Part shown: positions 1 to 7,032 of the stretch, piece after piece
Layout of the letters: the number at the start of each line of letters is the position of its first letter
How positions within the stretch are numbered: position 1 is the first letter of the stretch
Origin: Nitrospirota bacterium
Lineage (GTDB): Bacteria; Nitrospirota; 9FT-COMBO-42-15; HDB-SIOI813
Assembly (NCBI GenBank): GCA_016214375.1
Contig: JACROQ010000103.1
Coordinates: 1 to 22,420 of the forward strand
Direction of reading: 5' to 3'
Length of the DNA stretch: 22,420 nucleotides
Made by a program: the position numbers and the translations under genes
The notes under the pieces: generated by a model
Database searches by the model: none
What the model saw: the letters and a program-made list of their open reading frames with translations, nothing else
What the model was told of the DNA's origin: nothing

Positions 1-668
1 CGGCCTTGGGGATCCTTCCGGATATACCCGAGTGGGACGAGCACATCTTGCTGAAGAATGAGAAGGAGACGATCGGTTTCTACATCACAGGGCATCCCCT
101 TGCCGGATATGAGTCGAAGATAAGAAAACACACCGCTATAACCACAAAGGTCCTGGGAGATTTAGACGATGGAAAAGAGGTGACGATCTGTGGTATTATT
201 ACGGATATTCGCCCTGCGCTCACCAAGAAAGGGGATAAGATGGCATACCTGCGGATAGAGGATCTGGATGGAAGTGTCGAGGTCATTGTATTTCCGGATC
301 TCTACAAGGCATCCTCTGAACTCCTGGCAGAAGACAGGCTTGTGATCATCACCGGCGCCATCAACAAGAACGATGCCGGCAGTAAGATCAAGGGGGGCAG
401 GATTCAGGACCTTGTGACCGCGCCGGAAACTCTGCACACCCAGATGGACATCAGACTCCACTCCTTAGGACTGACAGCGGAGGATATAAAGAACCTCAAG
501 GGGATATTGGAGGAACACAGAGGGAAGTGTCCTGTATTCCTCCACCTGATTACGAATCAGAAGGAGTATGTCGTGGCGCTGGACAACAGCCTCCGGATAA
601 CCCCTTCCGATAAACTATCGGCCTCTATCGAAGACAGGTTCGGTAAACATACAGTCGTTTTTAACTAA
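1..668 (+). CDS. dnaE: DNA polymerase III subunit alpha, C-terminal part (partial)
   Basis: This is the 3' end of the replicative polymerase catalytic subunit; the reading frame is already open at base 3 and the gene enters from outside the window, so the TTG near base 6 is not a start. About 221 residues are visible, against roughly 1150 for the family, so the PHP and polymerase palm domains lie outside. The first part has the conserved EKETIGFYITGHPL stretch that precedes the OB fold. The OB-fold domain follows (KEVTICGIITDIRP through DLDGSVEVIVFPDLY, roughly visible residues 58-105). The rest is the C-terminal domain, expected from the family to contact tau and other replisome partners. 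Twelve bases separate its TAA stop from accA, so the two are probably cotranscribed, a pairing seen in several bacterial groups. Identification is firm; only the N-terminal extent is unknown. Confidence 0.93.
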   Translation, partial: ALGILPDIPEWDEHILLKNEKETIGFYITGHPLAGYESKIRKHTAITTKVLGDLDDGKEVTICGIITDIRPALTKKGDKMAYLRIEDLDGSVEVIVFPDLYKASSELLAEDRLVIITGAINKNDAGSKIKGGRIQDLVTAPETLHTQMDIRLHSLGLTAEDIKNLKGILEEHRGKCPVFLHLITNQKEYVVALDNSLRITPSDKLSASIEDRFGKHTVVFN

Positions 669-680
669 CGTGATCTAAAG

Positions 681-1637
681 ATGTCTAAGGAACTGCTCGA
701 TTTTGAAAAACCATTAATTGAGATCGAAGAGAAGATAGAGAAGCTCCGCAGCTATGTCCAGATCGAGGACCCGCGTATCCATGCGGAGATAGAAAAGCTG
801 ACCAAGCGCTCTCTAATCCTCCTCGACCGCATCTATTCAAAGCTGACCCCCTGGCAGAAGACCCAGGTGGCAAGACATTCCGGCAGACCTACGACGCTGG
901 ACTATATTGACAGCCTCATAGAAAATTTTGTGGAGCTGCACGGGGACAGACACTTTGCCGATGACCCTTCAATCATCGGAGGTATAGGACGATTCGAAGG
1001 CAGGCCGGTCGTGGTCATTGGACATCAAAAAGGGAGGGGGACGAAGGACAAGATCTACAGAAACTTTGGCATGCCCAACCCGGAGGGATACCGGAAGGCC
1101 CTCCGCCTGATGCAGCTGGGGACAAGGTTTAAGAGGCCAATCCTGACGTTGATCGATACGCCGGGGGCCTATCCCGGAATCGGGGCGGAAGAGCGGGGAC
1201 AATCCGTGGCTATCGCCAGAAACCTGTTTGAGATGTGCCGCCTGGAGGTCCCTATTATCGTCTCTGTCATTGGCGAGGGAGGGAGCGGCGGGGCGCTCGC
1301 CATTGGCGTCGGGGACCGTATCCTCATGCTGGAACATTCCATCTACTCGGTCATATCCCCTGAGGGGTGTGCGGCGATCCTATGGGAGGAGGGGAACAAG
1401 GCCCCTGATGCGGCAGATACCCTGAAGATGACGGCCCAGGACCTGAAGAAACTTGGCGTGATAGATATGATCGTGAAAGAACCTGTCGGAGGGGCCCATA
1501 GAAACCCGGCGGCGGCGGCACAAAGTCTGAAGGAGGCGGCGGCCAAGGCATTGAAAGAGATTGAAGGGATACCGGGTGATAAACTTGCTGTCATGCGCTA
1601 TGAAAAGTTCAGCAAGATGGGGGTGTACAAGGAATAG
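681..1637 (+). CDS. accA: Acetyl-CoA carboxylase carboxyltransferase subunit alpha
   Basis: The product is the alpha half of the carboxyltransferase that, with AccD, moves the carboxyl group from biotin on AccB to acetyl-CoA to make malonyl-CoA for fatty acid synthesis in the cytosol. The 318-residue length is normal for the family. Visible signatures are the N-terminal helical segment (residues 1-60), HSGRPTTLDYI (66-76), HQKGRGTKDKIYRNFG (115-130), LIDTPGAYPG (157-166) and the glycine-rich oxyanion-hole region GEGGSGGALA (199-208). The ATG start lies 12 bases after the dnaE stop and has only a weak upstream purine stretch, suggesting translational coupling. The gene ends 24 bases before the A-run of the strong terminator at 1661-1705. 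Its partner accD is not in the window, as is usual when accA follows dnaE. Confidence 0.97.
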   Translation: MSKELLDFEKPLIEIEEKIEKLRSYVQIEDPRIHAEIEKLTKRSLILLDRIYSKLTPWQKTQVARHSGRPTTLDYIDSLIENFVELHGDRHFADDPSIIGGIGRFEGRPVVVIGHQKGRGTKDKIYRNFGMPNPEGYRKALRLMQLGTRFKRPILTLIDTPGAYPGIGAEERGQSVAIARNLFEMCRLEVPIIVSVIGEGGSGGALAIGVGDRILMLEHSIYSVISPEGCAAILWEEGNKAPDAADTLKMTAQDLKKLGVIDMIVKEPVGGAHRNPAAAAQSLKEAAAKALKEIEGIPGDKLAVMRYEKFSKMGVYKE

Positions 1638-1660
1638 ATTTTATCCCGGTCGAATCGGCC

Positions 1661-1705
1661 AAATAAAAAAGGCCCTCCCGATGATCTCGCCGGGAGGGCC
1701 TTTTT
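1661..1705. terminator. Bidirectional rho-independent terminator between accA and groEL
   Basis: A perfect 10-bp GC-rich stem (GGCCCTCCCG at 1671-1680 paired with CGGGAGGGCC at 1691-1700) encloses a 10-base loop. It is preceded by an A-run (1661-1670) and followed by five T (1701-1705), so it has the form of an intrinsic terminator in both directions. It lies between the convergent accA (+) and groEL (-) and can end both transcripts. Confidence 0.93.
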
Positions 1706-1726
1706 GTTGGAAAGGCAGTACGAAGC

Positions 1727-3355
1727 TTAATACATCCCGCCCATTCCGCCGCCTGGCGGCATAGAGGGCATCTTGTCTTTCTCTTCCGGTAATTCTGTCA
1801 CCATCACCTCAGTGGTCAACATGAGCGAGGCGACACTCGCTGCATTCTGAAGGGCGATCCTGGTCACCTTGGTGGGGTCTATGATACCGGCCTTGATCAT
1901 ATCGACATAATCCTCTTTGCCCGCATCAAAACCAAAGCTCCCCTTCTCACGCTTCACCCGCTCGACCACGACAGACCCTTCCACCCCGGCGTTATTGGCA
2001 ATCTGCCGGATAGGCTCCTCAATGGCCCTCTTGATGATCTCCACGCCAATCTGCTGGTCCCCGTCCATCTTGAGCTTATCGAGTGCGGACAAGGTCCTGA
2101 GCAAGGCAACACCGCCGCCCGGGACGATCCCCTCTTCAACCGCAGCCTTGGTCGCATGGAGGGCATCTTCAACCCTGGCCTTCTTTTCCTTCATCTCAGT
2201 CTCTGTAGAGGCGCCCACATTGATCACGGCAACCCCGCCTACCAGCTTGGCCAGGCGTTCCTGCAGCTTCTCTCTGTCATAGTCTGAGGTGGTCTCCTCG
2301 ACCTGTGCCTTGAGCTGCTTCACACGGCCCTGGATCTTGTCATGGGATCCGGCGCCTTCGACAATGGTCGTATTATCCTTATCGATCGTGATGCGTTTGG
2401 CCCTGCCAAGGTCCGAGATCTTCACATTCTCCAGCTTAAGACCAAGGTCTTCCGAGATCACCTGTCCGCCTGTCAGGGTGGCTATATCTTCCAGCATAGC
2501 CTTCCTCCGGTCCCCGAACCCGGGGGCCTTTACCGCAGAGCAGTTCAACGTCCCTCTGAGCTTGTTGACAACCAGGGTGGCTAAGGCCTCACCTTCCACG
2601 TCTTCAGAGATGATCAGGAGCGGCTTACCCATCTTCGCAATCTGCTCCAGGATGGGGAGGAGGTCCTTCATCGAACTGACCTTCTTCTCATAGATGAGGA
2701 TAAAGACATCTTCAAGGATACACTCCATCCTCTCGGGGTCTGTTACAAAATAGGGCGAGATATACCCGCGGTCAAACTGCATCCCCTCAACTACCTCAAG
2801 AGAGGTCGCCATCGTCTTTGCCTCCTCTACCGTGATGACCCCGTCTTTTCCGACCTTTTCCATCGCCTCTGCGATCAGATCCCCGATCGTAGAGTCATTG
2901 TTGGCGGATATGGTGCCGATCTGGGCTATCTCAGAGCGGTCGTGGCAGGGCTTGCTCATCTTCTTGATTTCTTCCACGACAACCTCGACCGCCTTATCAA
3001 TACCACGCTTGATCTCCATCGAACTGGCGCCGGCGGAGACATTCCTTGCACCCTCTCTGAAGATGGCCTGGGCCAGGACCGTGGCCGTCGTGGTCCCGTC
3101 TCCGGCGACGTCACTTGTCTTGCTGGCAACCTCCTTCACCAGTTGCGCCCCCATATTCTCCCAGGGGTCCTTAAGCTCGATCTCTTTCGCTACAGTCACC
3201 CCGTCTTTGGTAATCATTGGGGCCCCGAATTTTTTATCGATCAAGGCATTACGCCCCTTTGGGCCAAGGGTCGCCTTTACTGCATCGGCCAATTGATTCA
3301 CCCCGCGCAGTATCGAAGCCCTCGCCTCGTCACCAAAAAGTATCTGCTTTGCCAT
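1727..3355 (-). CDS. groEL: Chaperonin GroEL (Cpn60)
   Basis: GroEL forms the double-ring ATP-driven folding chamber in the cytosol and works with the GroES lid. The 542-residue length is standard. Visible signatures are the nucleotide-binding GPKGRN (31-36) and GDGTTT (85-90, with the conserved aspartate), the equatorial segment VEDALHATKAAVEEGIVPGG near residues 390-410, and a flexible GGM tail ending GGGMGGMY. The ATG start is preceded by AAGGAGG with 8-base spacing. The gene follows groES by 61 bases on the same strand, the usual bicistronic order, and ends just before the shared terminator with accA. No sign of damage or of a second copy in the window. Confidence 0.98.
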   Translation of the reverse strand: MAKQILFGDEARASILRGVNQLADAVKATLGPKGRNALIDKKFGAPMITKDGVTVAKEIELKDPWENMGAQLVKEVASKTSDVAGDGTTTATVLAQAIFREGARNVSAGASSMEIKRGIDKAVEVVVEEIKKMSKPCHDRSEIAQIGTISANNDSTIGDLIAEAMEKVGKDGVITVEEAKTMATSLEVVEGMQFDRGYISPYFVTDPERMECILEDVFILIYEKKVSSMKDLLPILEQIAKMGKPLLIISEDVEGEALATLVVNKLRGTLNCSAVKAPGFGDRRKAMLEDIATLTGGQVISEDLGLKLENVKISDLGRAKRITIDKDNTTIVEGAGSHDKIQGRVKQLKAQVEETTSDYDREKLQERLAKLVGGVAVINVGASTETEMKEKKARVEDALHATKAAVEEGIVPGGGVALLRTLSALDKLKMDGDQQIGVEIIKRAIEEPIRQIANNAGVEGSVVVERVKREKGSFGFDAGKEDYVDMIKAGIIDPTKVTRIALQNAASVASLMLTTEVMVTELPEEKDKMPSMPPGGGMGGMY

Positions 3356-3416
3356 TCAACATCCCTCCTTTATCTACGTTTCTTTCAGTCTTTCAGATTT
3401 AAGATTCCAAATCAGG

Positions 3417-3704
3417 TCAGTGGCTGAGGATACCCAGAATGTCCTCTTCCTTCAGTATCAAATAGTCAGCCCCATCGATGGTAATCTTAGAGCCTGAATA
3501 CTTGTCAAAAAGGATGGCATCACCGACCTTGACCTCTTTGACTTCACTGCCAACTGCCTCAACCTTGCCTTTCTGTGGTTTCTCTTTTGCAGTGTCCGGG
3601 AGATAAATCCCGCCGGCGGTCTTTTCCCCTTCCTCTGCATAACTCACAAATACCCTCTCTTTTAAAGGCTTAAACTTCAGAGTTGACTTCATTGCTTCTG
3701 CCAT
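3417..3704 (-). CDS. groES: Co-chaperonin GroES (Cpn10)
   Basis: GroES is the heptameric lid that caps the GroEL ring. The 95-residue product has the core FKPLKERVFV (11-20), the mobile loop that contacts GroEL (about 23-42, ending in GGIYLPDTAKEKP) and the C-terminal DYLILKEEDILGIL typical of the family. The ATG is supported by AGGAGGG six bases upstream. An internal ATG at residue 5 would give a more usual N-terminus (MKSTLKFKPL) but has no such site. The 321 bases upstream hold a MITE-like element (3756-3885) and a candidate promoter (3926-3953). I saw no CIRCE-like inverted repeat, so HrcA control is not indicated here. Confidence 0.97.
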   Translation of the reverse strand: MAEAMKSTLKFKPLKERVFVSYAEEGEKTAGGIYLPDTAKEKPQKGKVEAVGSEVKEVKVGDAILFDKYSGSKITIDGADYLILKEEDILGILSH

Positions 3705-3755
3705 ATTCTTCCCTCCTTTCTCTTGTTTTATTATTTAAAAATGAACTCTAAAATT

Positions 3756-3885
3756 GATGAACTCGTAAAAAATTGCCAGAAGCACCATTTGTCATTCTGA
3801 GCGAAGCGAAGAATCTGATAAAACAAAGGGGATCAGACCCTTCGCTCCGCTCAGGGTGACATCTGCGACTTTTTAGGAGTTCATC
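3756..3885. mobile_element. MITE-like palindromic element, copy 1
   Basis: A 130-bp non-coding element. The termini are inverted: GATGAACTCGTAAAAA at 3756-3771 against the complement of TTTTTAGGAGTTCATC at 3870-3885 (one mismatch). Internally it has two small hairpins, ATTCT/AGAAT (3794-3814) and ACCCT/AGGGT (3837-3857). AAAATT flanks it on both sides (3750-3755 and 3886-3891), consistent with a target-site duplication. It is the same family as 7033-7213 but in the opposite orientation: the arm with the extra AGCACC and ATTCT hairpin is on the left here and on the right there. It encodes no transposase, so mobilisation in trans is inferred. Confidence 0.78.
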
Positions 3886-3925
3886 AAAATTGAACTCTTG
3901 AAATCTCAGAGCGGCGACGTAGTTT

Positions 3926-3953
3926 AATATAACCACTATTTTAAAACCGGCAA
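3926..3953 (-). promoter_or_regulatory. Candidate sigma70-type promoter for groES-groEL
   Basis: On the minus strand TTGCCG (3948-3953, 4 of 6 consensus bases) is separated by 16 bases from TATATT (3926-3931, 5 of 6). Transcription would begin near 3919 and cross the palindromic element before reaching groES, giving a leader of about 215 bases. Without the element the leader would be about 80 bases. Called by eye only; a heat-shock sigma promoter or readthrough from rplQ are alternatives. Confidence 0.4.
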
Positions 3954-4025
3954 GTCCTCTCCAGTAAAATAACATCCCGCGAATCTATAGTAACAGGTGA
4001 TGGGCTTGACACGGACATCCGGATC

Positions 4026-4400
4026 CTATTTAGTCTCCTTCTTCCCTGCGTCAATGAGCTCAACGACGGCCATGTGGGCTGAATCTCCCAGTCTTTGCCT
4101 TGTACGAACGATCCGGGTATATCCTCCGGCCCTGTCAAGAAAGCGGGGAGCGATGATATCAAACAGTTTCGTCACCACCGACTCACTCTTGATATAGGAA
4201 AGGGCCCGTCTCCTTTCATGCAATCCCCCTCTTTTCCCTATCGTAATGATCCTTTCAGCGATAGGCCTGATGACCTTTGCCTTGGTGACTGTGGTCTCTA
4301 TCTTGCCATGCTCCAGGAGAGAGGTCACAAGATTTCTCAATAACGCCTTTCTGTGTTTTGTGTCTCTGCCTAATTGTTTGCCGGCCTTTTTGTGTCTCAT
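4026..4400 (-). CDS. rplQ: 50S ribosomal protein L17
   Basis: L17 binds 23S rRNA near the exit side of the large subunit. The N-terminus MRHKKAGKQLGRDTKHRKAL and the C-terminal GGYTRIVRTRQRLGDSAHMA are diagnostic; 124 residues is the usual length. It starts six bases after the rpoA stop with AAGG next to the ATG, so it is likely coupled to rpoA. It is the last ribosomal gene of the alpha operon. No hairpin-plus-T-run terminator is evident behind it, so some transcription may continue toward groES. Confidence 0.97.
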   Translation of the reverse strand: MRHKKAGKQLGRDTKHRKALLRNLVTSLLEHGKIETTVTKAKVIRPIAERIITIGKRGGLHERRRALSYIKSESVVTKLFDIIAPRFLDRAGGYTRIVRTRQRLGDSAHMAVVELIDAGKKETK

Positions 4401-4406
4401 CCTTAT

Positions 4407-5417
4407 TTACCCTTCACTATCTTTCCGGTTGATATTATCCAGATTTATTCCAAAGGATAATCCCATTAGCGCCAACAGGGCTTTGATCTCATTAAGGGAT
4501 TTCCTTCCAAAATTCTTTGTCTCCAGCATATCTGTCTCCGTCTTCTGGACGAGATCGGCTATTGTAAATATCTTGGCATTTTTCAGGCAATTGGCAGAGC
4601 GTACGGATAATTCCAATTCCTCCACACTTTTGGCCAGATTTTTATTGATCTCTTCATGGCTCTTTTGTTGTATCTCCGGATTTTCAATGATGTCCTCACC
4701 CAGGTCCTCTTCCTCCTCTTCGGTGGTATTGAATATGGTCAGATGTTCCCGTAAGATTTTGGAGGCGTGCGAAACAGCCTCCTCGGGTCTTATACTCCCG
4801 TCTGTCCAGACCTCCAGCACAAGACGGTCATAATCAGTCTTCCTGCCCACACGGGCATTCTCTATACGGAAGTTTACCCTCTGAACAGGGGTGAATATGG
4901 AATCTACAGGAATGACCCCTATGGGCAGCCCCTCTTCTTTATTATATTCCGCAGTAACATAGCTCCTTCCCAGCTTCACCGACATCTCGATGTCCAGTTT
5001 GGCATCCTTCTCCAGAGTCGCTATCAAGAGATCCTGGGTCAGCACCTCGATATCCGCGTCATGAATGATGTCTTTGCCCAGTGCAACTCCAGGCCCCTTC
5101 TTTTGAAGATAGATCGTCTTTGGCTTTTCTGTGTGCATCTTCAGTCTCAGATTCTTTATATTCAATATGATATCTGTAACATCTTCTTTTACCCCGGGGA
5201 TGGTAGAAAACTCATGCAGCACCCCCTCTATCTTTATCGAGGTCACTGCAGCGCCGACGATAGAGGAGAGCAAGACCCTCCTGATAGAATTTCCGATGGT
5301 TGTGCCAAACCCCCTCTCAAACGGCTCAGCAGTAAACTTCCCATAGGTCTGTGTTGAACTCGTATCCTCAATCTCCAACTGCTTAGGAATCTGAAAATCT
5401 TTGGTCTTTACTATCAT
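4407..5417 (-). CDS. rpoA: DNA-directed RNA polymerase subunit alpha
   Basis: The alpha dimer nucleates RNA polymerase assembly, and its C-terminal domain contacts UP elements and activators. The 336 residues show the N-terminal dimerisation domain (EPFERGFGTTIGNSIRRVLL, about 32-51, then GAAVTSIKIEGVLHEFSTI), an acidic linker rich in Glu near 235-245, and the C-terminal domain with LELSVRSANCLKNAKIFTI and NFGRKSLNEIK. The ATG has GGGGGAG just upstream. The 44-base gap after rpsD is AT-rich and contains a consensus -10 (5430-5435). Operon position rpsD-rpoA-rplQ is canonical. Confidence 0.98.
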   Translation of the reverse strand: MIVKTKDFQIPKQLEIEDTSSTQTYGKFTAEPFERGFGTTIGNSIRRVLLSSIVGAAVTSIKIEGVLHEFSTIPGVKEDVTDIILNIKNLRLKMHTEKPKTIYLQKKGPGVALGKDIIHDADIEVLTQDLLIATLEKDAKLDIEMSVKLGRSYVTAEYNKEEGLPIGVIPVDSIFTPVQRVNFRIENARVGRKTDYDRLVLEVWTDGSIRPEEAVSHASKILREHLTIFNTTEEEEEDLGEDIIENPEIQQKSHEEINKNLAKSVEELELSVRSANCLKNAKIFTIADLVQKTETDMLETKNFGRKSLNEIKALLALMGLSFGINLDNINRKDSEG

Positions 5418-5429
5418 ACGCTCCCCCTC

Positions 5430-5458
5430 ATTATATTAATTATCCCAATAAGTTTTAA
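5430..5458 (-). promoter_or_regulatory. Candidate internal promoter in the rpsD-rpoA gap
   Basis: On the minus strand TTAAAA (5453-5458, 4 of 6) lies exactly 17 bases from a perfect TATAAT (5430-5435). The predicted start, near 5423, is only about six bases before the rpoA ATG and would cut into the Shine-Dalgarno, which argues against an important role for this site. An AT-rich gap can produce such a match by chance. Confidence 0.25.
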
Positions 5459-5461
5459 AAC

Positions 5462-6094
5462 TTACTTTGAGTAGAGCTCAACAATCAGTTGTTCGTTAAC
5501 CGGTAATGGTATCTCTTCTCTTGTGGGAAGGCTTGCTATTTTCGATCTGTAATGAGCCATTTCCACCTGTATCCACGAAGGGACAACCTTGTTCCCAATT
5601 GCGGCTGCAGCCTCCAGGATCCTGGGATACTCACGTCTGCTCTCCCGCACCTCGATCACATCCCCCTCTTTCACAAGAAAAGACGGCAGGTCCACCTTTC
5701 TGCTGTTCACCTGGAAATGACCATGCCGCACCATCTGTCTGGCCTCTGTACGCGATGCGGAAAAACCTGATCTATAGACAACATTATCCAATCTCCTCTC
5801 CAGCATCTGAAGCAGGATCTCGCCGGTAACACCCTTCCTCTGGGCCGCCTTCCGGAAATACCCCCTGAACTGTCTTTCCAAGAGACAGTATATACGCTTT
5901 ACCTTCTGCTTCTCCCTGAGCTGTGTAGAATAGTCTGTTGCCTTGACCCTCTTCCCTGACTGACCATGCTGTCCCGGAGGATATCCCCTCCTCTCAAAGG
6001 CGCACTTTTCTGTCAGACACCGGCTCCCTTTAAAAAAGAGTTTCATCCCTTCTCTTCTGCACATCCTGCAAACAGGTCCAATATACCTCGCCAA
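5462..6094 (-). CDS. rpsD: 30S ribosomal protein S4 (zinc-binding type)
   Basis: S4 is a primary 16S rRNA binder that nucleates 30S assembly and in some bacteria also represses its own operon. The 210-residue product carries an N-terminal cysteine set (C9, C12, C26, C31), the zinc-binding form, followed by GYPPGQHGQ and the S4 RNA-binding domain (RLDNVVYRSGFSASRTEARQMVRHGH, about 97-122). The start codon is TTG. The rpsK stop TAG lies in the same frame five codons upstream, so the start cannot be farther upstream, and GGGAGGG sits six bases before the TTG. The N-terminus MARYIGPVCRMCRREG matches the family from its first residue. Confidence 0.97.
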   Translation of the reverse strand: MARYIGPVCRMCRREGMKLFFKGSRCLTEKCAFERRGYPPGQHGQSGKRVKATDYSTQLREKQKVKRIYCLLERQFRGYFRKAAQRKGVTGEILLQMLERRLDNVVYRSGFSASRTEARQMVRHGHFQVNSRKVDLPSFLVKEGDVIEVRESRREYPRILEAAAAIGNKVVPSWIQVEMAHYRSKIASLPTREEIPLPVNEQLIVELYSK

Positions 6095-6100
6095 TGAAAT

Positions 6101-6107
6101 CCCTCCC
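6101..6107 (-). promoter_or_regulatory. Ribosome-binding site fixing the TTG start of rpsD
   Basis: GGGAGGG with six-base spacing to the TTG at 6094. It overlaps the last base of the rpsK stop codon, so the two genes are tightly coupled. Confidence 0.75.
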
Positions 6108-6490
6108 TACACCCTTCTCCTCTTTGGCGGCCTGCAGCCGTTATGAGGAATGGGTGTGACATCCTTTATGGCATTAATCTTTAACCCGGCCGCCTGTAGA
6201 GCCCTTATCGCAGACTCTCTCCCTGCCCCCGGACCTTTCACAAAAACATCAATCTGACGCAGGCCGTGTTCCATACACTTCTTGGCCGCGGCCTCTGCCG
6301 CCCTCTGTGCAGCGAATGGGGTACTTTTCCGGGATCCCTTAAACCCCTCCGAACCCGAACTGCCCCATGCGATCACATTGCCGCTCATATCCGTAATCGT
6401 GACCAGCGTATTGTTGAATGATGCCCGGATATGCGCAATACCCACCTGGATATTCTTTTTTTCCTTCCGCTTTGGTGACTTCTTAGCCAT
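6107..6490 (-). CDS. rpsK: 30S ribosomal protein S11
   Basis: S11 shapes the platform of the small subunit next to the mRNA in the E site. The 127 residues contain GIAHIRASFNNTLVTITD (18-35), GSSGSEGFKGSRKSTPFAAQ and the C-terminal DVTPIPHNGCRPPKRRRV, all diagnostic. The ATG is preceded by GAGGTGG. It lies between rpsM (17-base gap) and rpsD (12-base gap). Its reading frame is the same as rpsD, the two being separated by one TAG and four sense codons. Confidence 0.98.
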   Translation of the reverse strand: MAKKSPKRKEKKNIQVGIAHIRASFNNTLVTITDMSGNVIAWGSSGSEGFKGSRKSTPFAAQRAAEAAAKKCMEHGLRQIDVFVKGPGAGRESAIRALQAAGLKINAIKDVTPIPHNGCRPPKRRRV

Positions 6491-6507
6491 TAATCCACCT
6501 CATCCTT

Positions 6508-6876
6508 TTATTTTTTCTTTCCCCCGATCGAGCGCCTCGGTCCCTTTCGTGTCCTTGCGTTCGTCTTGGTCCGCTGTCCACGCACCGGAAGAGACCTTCT
6601 GTGACGCGTCCCCCGGTAGCTTCCGATATCCATCAACCGCTTTATATCCATGGACACCTTGCGTTTGAGGTCCCCTTCTACGGTGTAGTTCTTATCAATA
6701 ACCTCCCTGATCTTTCCAATCTCGTCATCGGTAAGATCCTTCACCTTTTTATTAAGATCAACGCTGGTCGCCGATAAAATCTTCCGTGCTGTACTACGCC
6801 CGATCCCAAAGAGGTACGTCAGACCAACCTCGACCCTCTTATTGCCTGGTAAGTCTACACCTTCGATCCTTGCCAA
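6508..6876 (-). CDS. rpsM: 30S ribosomal protein S13
   Basis: S13 sits in the head of the 30S subunit, touching the P-site tRNA and bridging to the 50S. The 122 residues show MARIEGVDLPGNKRVEVGL, the helix-two-turn-helix YLFGIGRSTARKIL and the C-terminal RGTRHRRSLPVRGQRTKTNA. The start codon is TTG: a TAG in the same frame lies 18 bases upstream, no ATG occurs near the N-terminus, and a purine-rich leader (AAGGGGAAGGGAAG) precedes it. It follows rpmJ by 24 bases. Confidence 0.97.
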   Translation of the reverse strand: MARIEGVDLPGNKRVEVGLTYLFGIGRSTARKILSATSVDLNKKVKDLTDDEIGKIREVIDKNYTVEGDLKRKVSMDIKRLMDIGSYRGTRHRRSLPVRGQRTKTNARTRKGPRRSIGGKKK

Positions 6877-6900
6877 CTTCCCTTCCCCTTTCTACCCACC

Positions 6901-7014
6901 CTAACCCTGTCTCTGGTTATGGCGTGGATTGTCGCAAATAATACGAAGCACACCCTTTCTTCTGATAATCTTGCACCTAAGACACATCTTTTTCACCGAA
7001 GATCGTACTTTCAT
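6901..7014 (-). CDS. rpmJ: 50S ribosomal protein L36 (zinc-binding type)
   Basis: This 37-residue gene reads MKVRSSVKKMCLRCKII at its start and ends NPRHNQRQG. Its CxxC (C11, C14), C27 and H32 form the zinc site of the C+ type of L36, the small protein that organises 23S rRNA near helices 89-97. The ATG is preceded by AGGGGAT. In most genomes it follows infA closely; here a 181-bp palindromic element has entered the gap. Removing the element and one copy of its target duplication leaves 12 bases between infA and rpmJ. Confidence 0.96.
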   Translation of the reverse strand: MKVRSSVKKMCLRCKIIRRKGVLRIICDNPRHNQRQG

Positions 7015-7032
7015 TGATCCATCCCCTTATTT

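Larger units (their letters stand above)
3705..4025. other. Intergenic region rplQ-groES with candidate promoter and inserted element
   Basis: This is the largest gap in the window. In the minus-strand direction it runs from the rplQ stop to the groES start. It holds, in that order, about 70 bases with no clear hairpin-plus-T-run terminator for the ribosomal operon, a sigma70-like promoter candidate, the palindromic element 3756-3885 with 6-base AAAATT duplications (3750-3755 and 3886-3891), and the groES ribosome-binding site. Short ORFs across it, such as one over 3748-3975, are read through the repeat and have no coding signature. Confidence 0.8.

Noticed and set aside
3748..3975. 75-residue open frame across the palindromic element
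   Set aside because: It contains the translated repeat (PERSEGSD-like), a well-known artefact of reading such repeats as protein.
3705..4025. CIRCE operator before groES
   Set aside because: I looked for TTAGCACTC with its inverted partner nine bases away and found none on either strand.
4005..4030. Possible terminator hairpin around the ATCCGGAT palindrome behind rplQ
   Set aside because: The stem is short and no T-run follows on the minus strand.
4246..4833. 195-residue plus-strand frame across rplQ and rpoA
   Set aside because: Both rplQ and rpoA are complete and canonical on the minus strand; the antisense frame starts inside rplQ and has no support.
6095..6490. rpsK and rpsD as one fused gene
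   Set aside because: They share a frame but are separated by a TAG, and rpsD has its own binding site and conserved N-terminus. Readthrough is possible in principle but nothing supports it.
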